Program-made: the position numbers and the translations under genes
In this document: positions 1-5,130 of the stretch, one piece after another
Layout of the letters: each line of letters opens with the position of its first letter
Position numbering within the stretch: position 1 is the first letter of the stretch
Source: Parcubacteria group bacterium CG11_big_fil_rev_8_21_14_0_20_39_22
Lineage (GTDB): Bacteria > Patescibacteriota > Minisyncoccia > Phycocordibacterales > GCA-002787175
Assembly (NCBI GenBank): GCA_002787175.1
Contig: PCWC01000007.1
Coordinates: forward strand, 1 to 5,130
Length of the DNA: 5,130 nt
Reading direction: 5' to 3'
The notes under the pieces: model-generated
The model's input: only the letters and a program-made list of their open reading frames with translations
What the model was told of the DNA's origin: nothing
Databases searched by the model: none

Positions 1-1
1 G

Positions 2-21
2 TTTCCATTTTCATATGGAAA
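2..21. repeat. Short inverted repeat at the left edge of the window
   Basis: TTTCCAT (2-8) and ATGGAAA (15-21) are perfect reverse complements of 7 bases with a 6-base loop. No T-run follows on the + strand, so it does not look like a rho-independent terminator in that direction. It may be a dyad in an intergenic region or chance in AT-rich DNA; the window edge prevents judging what lies upstream. Confidence 0.2.
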
Positions 22-35
22 TACGGTACCTTAAT

Positions 36-51
36 TACTAGATATCCAGTA
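36..51. repeat. Imperfect 16-bp palindrome upstream of the parB promoter
   Basis: TACTAGATATCCAGTA is self-complementary at seven of eight base pairs, with the single mismatch between positions 40 and 47. It lies about 60 bases upstream of the -10 element of parB, a location compatible with a regulator site. It does not match the canonical parS consensus (a 16-bp palindrome of the TGTTTCAC half-site type). No function can be assigned. Confidence 0.2.
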
Positions 52-92
52 GAAGTTGGGTATCATTTATTATTAGCTGGAACGTGGGTAGC

Positions 93-118
93 TTGAGTCT
101 GTATGATTATGTTATAAT
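93..118 (+). promoter_or_regulatory. Extended -10 promoter for parB
   Basis: TATAAT at 113-118 is a perfect sigma-70-type -10 hexamer, and TG at 110-111 with one intervening base makes it a textbook extended -10 (TGTTATAAT). A -35-like TTGAGT at 93-98 is only 14 bp away, shorter than the usual 16-18, so the extended -10 probably carries recognition. Transcription would start around 125-127, giving a leader of roughly 25 nt that has no Shine-Dalgarno sequence. The motif is seen directly; its use as the parB promoter is inferred from position. Confidence 0.7.
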
Positions 119-150
119 ATTTTTGTAAATCATTAAACCAAATACATAAA

Positions 151-1197
151 ATGACTCAATTTCAAAGCAATTCAATATTCTGGATAGATACCGAAAAGGT
201 GCACCCCAATCCTTTTCAGCCGAGAAGAGAATTTGACGAAACTCGCCTCGCCGACCTTGCCGACTCGATAAGAATGTACGGGATACTTCAGCCACTTGTG
301 GTAACTCGTAAGGAGAAGCATACAGAAGATGGCTTGGTGGCTGAATACGAATTGATTTCGGGAGAACGCCGGCTTAGAGCATCGAGAATAGCCGGACTTT
401 CCCAAGTCCCTGCACTCATAAGAGCAGGCGAAGACAGTGACAGAGAAAAACTTGAGCTTGCAATAATTGAAAATCTTCAGCGCGAAGACTTAAACTCGGT
501 GGAACGAGCCAGAGCATTTCAAAGACTTGTCGAAGACTTTGGTTTTAAGCATGGTCAAATCGCTAAGAAGGTCGGACGGAGCCGTGAATATGTTTCAAAC
601 ACTATCAGAATATTAGCAATGCCTGAGGATATGCTAAACGCTCTGTCGGAGGGGAAGATATCGGAAGGTCATACCAGACCTCTTCTTATGCTTATAGATA
701 GGCCTGATGAGCAATCTACCTTGTTTAAGGAAATAGTGTACAAAAAAATGACTGTCAGAGAGGCGGAACTTATTGCGAGAAAAATCGCTTATGAAAAGGC
801 AAGGCGACGTGATTTGGCGGAAGATCCGGAACTTTTGGCACTTGAGGACCGGTTTAAAGAAACTTTGGGAACCAGGGTTTCTATAGAGAGAACTAAGGTC
901 GGAGGTAAACTTCACATAGACTTCTTCACACCGAATGAGCTTATGAGACTTTTGGACGCTATTGAAACAAATCGAAGTGGTGAAGGTGTAGTCAATGTTC
1001 TTGAGGATTATGCAAAATCTTTGTCTCAAGATGAAAATACTTCTTCTGTGTCTCAGGAGGAGGTAGCGATACCTGAAGGTGAGGTGGATTTAAATCATGG
1101 GGAAATTTCAAATGATCCCTTAGACGACAGAAGTAAGGACGAAAAATCAATCGAAGATACTGAGGATATGTATTCCATAAAGAATTTTTCGATATAG
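151..1197 (+). CDS. parB: ParB-family chromosome partitioning protein with long acidic tail
   Basis: 348-residue ParB/Spo0J-like protein. In the known family it binds parS sites near the origin, spreads as a CTP-dependent DNA clamp and acts with the ATPase ParA to segregate the chromosome. The N-terminal ParB/Srx-fold domain spans about 9-110: PNPFQPRREFD at 19-29, GILQPLVV at 44-51, the CTP-binding GERRLRA at 71-77, and ENLQREDLNSVERA at 107-120. The central DNA-binding domain follows, with a helix-turn-helix around 134-155 (GQIAKKVGRSREYVSN) and the ISEGHTRPLL segment at 170-179, where most homologues have GHARALL. The C-terminal dimerisation segment is about 230-271 (GGKLHIDFFTPNELMRLLDAI). 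Residues 273-348 form an unusual low-complexity acidic tail, about 20 Asp/Glu against 6 Lys/Arg, ending MYSIKNFSI. The ATG at 151 is chosen because the family core begins directly after it; no Shine-Dalgarno precedes it. No parA lies in the window. The stop TAG is one base from the convergent rel stop. Confidence 0.93.
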   Translation: MTQFQSNSIFWIDTEKVHPNPFQPRREFDETRLADLADSIRMYGILQPLVVTRKEKHTEDGLVAEYELISGERRLRASRIAGLSQVPALIRAGEDSDREKLELAIIENLQREDLNSVERARAFQRLVEDFGFKHGQIAKKVGRSREYVSNTIRILAMPEDMLNALSEGKISEGHTRPLLMLIDRPDEQSTLFKEIVYKKMTVREAELIARKIAYEKARRRDLAEDPELLALEDRFKETLGTRVSIERTKVGGKLHIDFFTPNELMRLLDAIETNRSGEGVVNVLEDYAKSLSQDENTSSVSQEEVAIPEGEVDLNHGEISNDPLDDRSKDEKSIEDTEDMYSIKNFSI

Positions 1198-1198
1198 T

Positions 1199-2761
1199 CT
1201 AAATCCTTTTACTTTTCTTTTTCGGGGTATAGAGATTATCCTTTATCTCCTCTTGTTTGAGTGAGTTCTTTATATGTCTGCGTGCGAGTGTGGTTTTTGA
1301 TAGTTTAAGCCATTTTTGTGTTGGGTGTGAATTAGTTTTTGTTATGATTTCGACTATGTCGCCGTTTTTGAGATTTTTGTCAAATGTTGCTGGCTTACCA
1401 TTTACTATTGCAGATGATAAATGATTGCCTATGTCTGAGTGAATGGCATAAGCGAAATCTATAGGATTGGCTCCGTGTGGCAAATCGACGACGTCTCCTT
1501 TTGGGGTAAATACAAAGACCCTGTTTCCAAAGAAGTCAGTTCTTAGATGCTCCAAAAATAAGCTGGGCTGATCGGAGTGTGATTCAAACTCCGCCAGTTC
1601 TTCAATCCAACCAGGAGTTTCGTTTTGCCAGTTGCCTTTTTCATTGCCTGAGGATTCTACAAAGGGCAAAAATTGTTTCAACCATTTCAGGTTATTACCT
1701 CGTACCGGACTATCGACGTCTATATTCTCCTTATACTCGAAGTGAGAAGTTACTCCGTATTCAGAATCCTTGTGCATATCGGATGTTCTTATTTGTATTT
1801 CTACAATACTTCCGTCTCCTGTAAATACTGTAGTATGTATTCCTCGGTACCCGTTTGTTTTCGGGAATGCTATGTAATCCTTTATTCTGCCTGGAAGAGG
1901 ACGCCATTTGCCGTGTATTATGCCAAGCGCTCGGTAACAGTCTTCAATTGAATTTACAATAATCCTAAGAGCGGCAATATCGTAAACTACTTTTATGTCC
2001 CACTCTTTTCTTTTTAGTTTGAGATAAAGATTGAATAAACTTTTTATTCTGTAGTTTGTTGAAAAATCTGTAATATCATTGTCTGCGAGTTCTCGTTTTA
2101 TGGATTTGAGCATTCTTTCAAGGTGAGCCATATCTTCCTTATTCATATGTTTCCGCATCAAGACTTTTGTCTTTTTGTAATCCTCCGGATAAACATAGGG
2201 AAAGGCGAGATCGGTAAGTCTTCGGGAAAGTTTTCGTATTCCGAGTCGATGGGCGAGTGGAGCGTATATTTCCATAGTCTCTTTTGCTATACGGTATTGC
2301 TTTTCTTTTCGGACATATTGCAATGTCTCCATATTATGCAACCTGTCGCAGAGTTTGATTATAAGGACACGCAAATCTTTTGACATTGCCACAAAAAACT
2401 TTCTTAGACTGCCTATATGTCTATCTGCACCTTGGTATCTAACCTTACCTAAGTTTGTTACACCTTCAACCAAAAAAAGCATCTCGTCTCCAAACTCACT
2501 TCTTATGGTTTCTGCTTCGACTCCGACATCCTCTATTGAGTCATGTAGAAGTCCTGCCGCTACGGTAAGCGGTCCCATATGTAAATCTGTGAGGTACATT
2601 GCCGTAGCAAAAAGATGATTAAAATAAGGCTCTCCAGAAAATCGTTTGTGGTCCTTGTGTGCATTCTTGGCAAAATGATAAGCCTTAGACACCAAAGCCA
2701 TATCCGACACTGTCGGATCTCGAAGTCTATTTATGAGTTCATATAGAGAAGGTTTTACCAT
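1199..2761 (-). CDS. rel: Short bifunctional-type RelA/SpoT (p)ppGpp synthetase/hydrolase
   Basis: 520-residue stringent-response enzyme, presumably cytoplasmic, that makes (p)ppGpp from ATP and GDP/GTP and degrades it. The N-terminal HD hydrolase domain (about 20-175) keeps the metal and substrate residues: R40 in RFSGEPY, H49, HDSIED at 73-78, and CDRLHN at 138-143. The synthetase domain (about 230-345) has RIKSLFNLYLKLKRK at 238-252, YDIAALRIIV at 260-269, RIKDY at 292-296, GYRGIHTTV at 304-312, EIQIRT at 321-326 and EYGVTSH at 334-340. The RxKD form at 292-295 is that of bifunctional enzymes rather than the EXDD of synthetase-only RelA, so both activities are predicted. A TGS domain covers about 414-475, followed by the start of the helical domain (HPTQKWLKLSKTTLARR). 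The protein then ends in a basic tail (KKKSKR). Full-length Rel is usually 700-750 residues, so the zinc-finger/conserved-Cys and ACT/RRM domains are absent. The start at 2761 retains the helix preceding the HD domain; Met21 is a less likely alternative. There is no Shine-Dalgarno. It lies 85 bp downstream of topA on the same strand. Confidence 0.93.
   Translation of the reverse strand: MVKPSLYELINRLRDPTVSDMALVSKAYHFAKNAHKDHKRFSGEPYFNHLFATAMYLTDLHMGPLTVAAGLLHDSIEDVGVEAETIRSEFGDEMLFLVEGVTNLGKVRYQGADRHIGSLRKFFVAMSKDLRVLIIKLCDRLHNMETLQYVRKEKQYRIAKETMEIYAPLAHRLGIRKLSRRLTDLAFPYVYPEDYKKTKVLMRKHMNKEDMAHLERMLKSIKRELADNDITDFSTNYRIKSLFNLYLKLKRKEWDIKVVYDIAALRIIVNSIEDCYRALGIIHGKWRPLPGRIKDYIAFPKTNGYRGIHTTVFTGDGSIVEIQIRTSDMHKDSEYGVTSHFEYKENIDVDSPVRGNNLKWLKQFLPFVESSGNEKGNWQNETPGWIEELAEFESHSDQPSLFLEHLRTDFFGNRVFVFTPKGDVVDLPHGANPIDFAYAIHSDIGNHLSSAIVNGKPATFDKNLKNGDIVEIITKTNSHPTQKWLKLSKTTLARRHIKNSLKQEEIKDNLYTPKKKSKRI
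2702..2718. repeat. 17-bp perfect palindrome within the 5' end of rel
   Basis: ATCCGACACTGTCGGAT consists of two perfect 8-base arms (2702-2709 and 2711-2718) around a single central base. It lies 43-59 bases inside the rel coding sequence and encodes residues 15-20 (DPTVSD). In DNA it has the geometry of a dimeric regulator's operator. In the rel mRNA the outer 7 bp could form a stem with a 3-base loop close to the start codon. The symmetry is seen directly; a function is not established, and the arm could be a coincidence of codon choice. Confidence 0.45.
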
Positions 2762-2819
2762 AATATATTAGTAGGAAAATAAGAGAAAATAGTGCCAAAA
2801 ATGCAATGGATTGGCTACT

Positions 2820-2841
2820 GCAAACCTTGTATGTAGTTTGC
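2820..2841 (-). other. Small hairpin between topA and rel
   Basis: GCAAAC (2820-2825) and GTTTGC (2836-2841) pair perfectly as a 6-bp stem with a 10-base loop, starting five bases beyond the topA stop codon on the - strand. No U-run follows in the topA transcript direction (the next bases read AGTAGCC), so it is not a standard intrinsic terminator. It could be a weak pause, a processing or stabilising structure of a topA-rel mRNA, or chance. Confidence 0.25.
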
Positions 2842-2846
2842 GAAAA

Positions 2847-5045
2847 TTATTTTTTCTTCCTTCTTGCTCGTGTTTTCTTTGGTTCTGAAAGTATTGAAAT
2901 GGCACGTCTTAGGTCAATTGTGTATACATTGTCAGGCTCCTTTATTGATCTGAAGTCTCCATTATGTACTATGTAAGGTCCAAAGCGACCTATACTTGCT
3001 ACTATATCTTCACCACTCTCCGGATGTCTTCCAAGCACTTTTGGTAAGCTAAGATAAACAAGTGCGTCACTTATGGTAACTTCCTCAGGATTCTTGCCTT
3101 TGGGTATGCTTGCCCTTCTTGGTTTGGTAGCGTTTCTTTTTTTCTTGCCCTTTAAATCTTTTTCTTCGGTTCCAATTTGTACATAAGGTCCGAAGCGACC
3201 GGTCATAACAAAAACATCTTTTCCTGTTTCGGGATCTCTGCCAATCGGTTCGTCGGGTTTTATTTCGTGTCCTTCTATAGTCAAAGCTCCTGCACACTCT
3301 GGAAAACTTTCACAACTTAAGAATTTTCCTCCTCTGCCAAGTTTTATAACCATATCTGAAGCACATTTAGGACATTTAAATTTGCTGTCCGCTTTGCCAA
3401 GGTTTGTAATCTTCTCAATTGAATTTTTGCTTTCTACGTCTTTTTGAAATGGTGTATAGAAGTCTGACAGGGTATCAACATACCCCTTTTTTCCATTTGC
3501 AATTTCATCGAGGTCGTCTTCCATAGAAGCTGTAAAAGTGTCACTTATATATGTTGGAAAGTGCTTTTCAAGAAACGTACTTACTACATCGCCTGTATCT
3601 GTTGGAATCAGAGATTTGTTTTGCTTTTCTATGTATCCTCGGTCCTCAAGAGTTTTAATGATTGATGCATAAGTCGATGGTCGTCCGATACCTCTTTTCT
3701 CAAGTTCTTTGATTAGACCTGCATCGCTGTATCTCGATGGAGGTTGGGTCTGCTTTTCTTCATCTTTTATTTCTAAAAGAGTAAGGTTCTCTTTGACTTG
3801 AACTTCAGGTAACTCGACATCTTCACCACGGGCCGCCGGATCTGCTTGAAGCCAACCAAGCTCGATCACTCTCGATCCGTTTATTGAAAAATCCGGAACA
3901 TCGCCACCGTGGACTTCTACTATCATCTTTGTTCGCATAATTCGGGCATCTGGCATTTGTGAGGCTACGGTTCGACTCCAAATAAGATTGTAAAGTCTTT
4001 TTTGGTCGTCATTGGCCCCAACTTTTTCCTTTGAAACATTGGTCGGTCTTATCGCTTCGTGGGCTTCTTGAGCGTTCTTCACCTTTTTGGCATAACTACG
4101 AGGAGTGGCGTATTCTTTGCCGTACTTCTTTTCGATAAATGAAATTGTTTGTGCAAGTGCCTGCTTGCTCAATGTTGTACTGTCGGTCCTCATATATGTT
4201 ATGTGTCCCGATTCATAAAGTTTTTGAGCTATACCCATTGTACGTGCCGGAGTAAAGCCCAGACGTGAGCTCGCGGCTTGTTGCAATGTCGACGTTATGA
4301 AAGGTGGGCGAGGACTTCTTTTTGCATTCGATTCGGCTACGTCTTTTACTACCCAAGGTCCTTCTTTACCTGCGGAGAGAATCTTATCCACGAATTTTTT
4401 GTCTCGCGGTTCCTCTGTGCATAGCAAAACAAATTCAGTATCTTTCTTGTTCTTGACCGAAGCGGTGATTGTCCAAAAAGTCTCTGGTATAAATGCTCTA
4501 ATCTCACGCTCCCTTTCCATTATTATTCGAAGGGCAGGGGATTGCACTCGACCTGCTGAGAGTCCGTATCTTACTTTTTTCCAAATTAGGCCAGATAGGT
4601 CGTACCCGACAAGACGGTCAAGAACCCTCCTTGCTTCTTGTGCCTTCCTTAGATTTTCATCAATTTCCCTTGGGTGCTGGAGGGCTTCCTTTACAGCTTC
4701 TTTTGTTATTTCATTATAAGAAGCCCTTTTGATGTTTTTTGCATTGTCTTTAAGCAAAGTTGCAAGATGCCAAGCAATAGCTTCGCCTTCACGGTCGGGG
4801 TCTGTTGCGAGTATGACTTCGTCAGATCTCTGAGCAATACTTTTTAGTTCAGATACTATTTTTTCCTTTCCTTTAACAATTTCATAATGGGGCACAAAGC
4901 CATCTTCGATTGATATGGCTGTTTTATTGCTTTTAGGAAGATCTCGAATATGTCCGACTGAAGCCTTTACGGTATATTTGTTATCGAGATACTTAGAAAT
5001 TGTTTTTGCCTTTGCAGGAGATTCAACTATCAATAATTTTGTCAT
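2847..5045 (-). CDS. topA: DNA topoisomerase I (type IA)
   Basis: 732-residue type IA topoisomerase, which relaxes negatively supercoiled DNA by single-strand passage through a 5'-phosphotyrosine intermediate. The TOPRIM domain opens at once with LLIVESPAKAKTI (E8) and has TDPDREGEAIAWH at 81-93, with the metal-binding D82, D84 and E86. Further core motifs are SAGRVQSPAL at 163-172, RPPFITSTLQQAASSRLGF at 246-264, the active site GHITYMRTDS at 280-289 (catalytic Y284, with R286), QEAHEAIRPT at 326-335 and GIGRPSTYASIIKTLEDRGY at 452-471. The C-terminal region has one four-cysteine zinc finger (C558, C561, C578, C584), then two topoisomerase C-terminal repeats (about 602-625 and 672-695, each with GRFGPY) separated by a Lys/Arg-rich linker, and a basic tail ending RRKKK. 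E. coli TopA (865 residues) has three zinc fingers, so this is a more compact form. An in-frame ATG at 5090 would add 15 hydrophobic residues; the start at 5045 is chosen because the family begins at M-T-K-L-L-I-V-E. No Shine-Dalgarno precedes it. Confidence 0.96.
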   Translation of the reverse strand: MTKLLIVESPAKAKTISKYLDNKYTVKASVGHIRDLPKSNKTAISIEDGFVPHYEIVKGKEKIVSELKSIAQRSDEVILATDPDREGEAIAWHLATLLKDNAKNIKRASYNEITKEAVKEALQHPREIDENLRKAQEARRVLDRLVGYDLSGLIWKKVRYGLSAGRVQSPALRIIMEREREIRAFIPETFWTITASVKNKKDTEFVLLCTEEPRDKKFVDKILSAGKEGPWVVKDVAESNAKRSPRPPFITSTLQQAASSRLGFTPARTMGIAQKLYESGHITYMRTDSTTLSKQALAQTISFIEKKYGKEYATPRSYAKKVKNAQEAHEAIRPTNVSKEKVGANDDQKRLYNLIWSRTVASQMPDARIMRTKMIVEVHGGDVPDFSINGSRVIELGWLQADPAARGEDVELPEVQVKENLTLLEIKDEEKQTQPPSRYSDAGLIKELEKRGIGRPSTYASIIKTLEDRGYIEKQNKSLIPTDTGDVVSTFLEKHFPTYISDTFTASMEDDLDEIANGKKGYVDTLSDFYTPFQKDVESKNSIEKITNLGKADSKFKCPKCASDMVIKLGRGGKFLSCESFPECAGALTIEGHEIKPDEPIGRDPETGKDVFVMTGRFGPYVQIGTEEKDLKGKKKRNATKPRRASIPKGKNPEEVTISDALVYLSLPKVLGRHPESGEDIVASIGRFGPYIVHNGDFRSIKEPDNVYTIDLRRAISILSEPKKTRARRKKK

Positions 5046-5052
5046 GAGAACA

Positions 5053-5082
5053 AGTATTACATAAAATGAAAAGCAATTGCAA
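5053..5082 (-). promoter_or_regulatory. Candidate topA promoter, near-leaderless
   Basis: On the - strand TTGCAA (5077-5082, four of six matches to TTGACA) is followed after 18 bp by AATACT (5053-5058, four of six matches to TATAAT), preceded by TG and one base, which makes an extended -10 form (TGTAATACT). The last base of the -10 is only 7 bases from the ATG at 5045, so transcription would start at or within a base or two of the start codon. The match is moderate, and an unseen promoter beyond 5130 could instead drive topA. Confidence 0.4.
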
Positions 5083-5094
5083 ATTTGCAAATGC
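5073..5094. repeat. Near-perfect 22-bp palindrome with tandem octamers upstream of topA
   Basis: The inner TTGCAAATTTGCAA (5077-5090) is a perfect 14-bp palindrome. Extending to 5073-5094 keeps ten of eleven pairs, with the one mismatch between 5076 and 5091. The same stretch contains the tandem direct repeat TTGCAAAT (5077-5084 and 5085-5092). It overlaps the candidate -35 of topA and ends 28 bases from the start codon, a typical place for a repressor or activator to bind. No known regulator consensus is recognised, and AT-rich composition makes some symmetry likely by chance. Confidence 0.45.
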
Positions 5095-5130
5095 TGAATT
5101 CAAGAATCTAACGCAACACCTGTTATCTGA

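Noticed and set aside
1..96. Frame 1 is open from the window edge to a TGA at 94-96, as if it were the 3' end of an upstream gene
   Set aside because: Thirty-one codons without a stop are not unlikely by chance, the translation (ending LLLAGTWVA) is not recognisable and does not resemble the C-terminus of ParA, and the stretch contains dyads typical of intergenic DNA.
634..1029. 131-codon open frame antisense to parB
   Set aside because: It lies wholly within a well-supported parB gene, has no recognisable domain, and is best explained as a shadow frame.
1140..1191. Inverted repeat CGAAAAAT / ATTTTTCG (1140-1147 and 1184-1191) as a terminator near the parB-rel junction
   Set aside because: The loop would be 36 bases, the stem is AT-rich, and it lies inside parB coding sequence; it is too weak to call a terminator on either strand.
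2768..2798. rel promoter on the - strand (TTGGCA at 2793-2798 with TACTAA at 2768-2773)
   Set aside because: The spacing is 19 bp and the -10 match is poor, and the AT-rich gap offers several equally weak alternatives, so no promoter can be called.
4297..4719. 140-codon open frame on the + strand antisense to topA
   Set aside because: It overlaps the conserved TopA catalytic core, its composition mirrors the opposite strand, and no motif is seen.
5046..5090. An upstream in-frame ATG at 5090 extending TopA by 15 residues
   Set aside because: The extra residues (MQICNCFSFYVILVL) are unlike any TopA N-terminus, the family normally begins right at the conserved LLIVESPAKAKTI, and the extension would lie across the palindrome and candidate promoter.
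1..5130. A parS site for ParB
   Set aside because: No sequence close to the canonical TGTTTCACGTGAAACA-type palindrome was seen; the dyads at 2-21, 36-51, 2702-2718 and 5073-5094 differ from it clearly.
1..5130. Alternative genetic code with TGA read as Gly or Trp
   Set aside because: All three genes read through from start to stop without any in-frame TGA and end in TAG, TAG and TAA, so the standard bacterial code suffices.

Overview
The window holds three housekeeping-type genes of an AT-rich bacterium. They are a chromosome-partitioning ParB protein on the + strand (151-1197), a short RelA/SpoT-family (p)ppGpp synthetase/hydrolase on the - strand (1199-2761), and DNA topoisomerase I on the - strand (2847-5045). 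Nothing in the window looks like a phage, transposon, CRISPR array, RNA gene or toxin system. The likely host is a member of the Candidate Phyla Radiation (Patescibacteria, Parcubacteria-like). This is an inference from the low GC content, the absence of a recognisable Shine-Dalgarno sequence before all three genes, the Rel enzyme that stops just after its TGS domain, and the style of the ParB and TopA sequences. No taxonomic marker is present. The frames contain no internal TGA, and the stops are TAG, TAG and TAA, so the standard bacterial code reads cleanly.

Layout. Positions 1-150 are non-coding as far as can be seen. They carry an extended -10 promoter (TGTTATAAT, 110-118) about 26 nt upstream of the likely parB transcript leader's end, plus two imperfect or short dyads further upstream. 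parB fills 151-1197. Its stop codon is separated by one base from the stop codon of rel, which is read in the opposite direction, so there is no intergenic space for terminators and the two transcripts must either end inside each other's coding region or overlap. The - strand pair is ordered topA then rel with an 85-bp gap, which has a small hairpin but no convincing terminator or promoter, so co-transcription is plausible. Upstream of topA, 5046-5130 contains a near-perfect 22-bp palindrome built around two tandem octamers. It overlaps the candidate -35 element of a promoter that would place the transcript start almost at the ATG.

How the genes relate. ParB condenses and segregates the origin region, TopA relaxes negative supercoils behind transcription and replication, and Rel tunes growth through (p)ppGpp. 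They are not a dedicated pathway, and the neighbourhood reads as a compact core-genome segment. The points most worth a second look are a 17-bp perfect palindrome inside the first 60 bases of rel, the palindrome and tandem repeat in the topA promoter, the long acidic C-terminal tail of ParB ending in a hydrophobic tip, the lost C-terminal regulatory half of Rel, and the one-base convergent junction. No clearly new biological system is visible.
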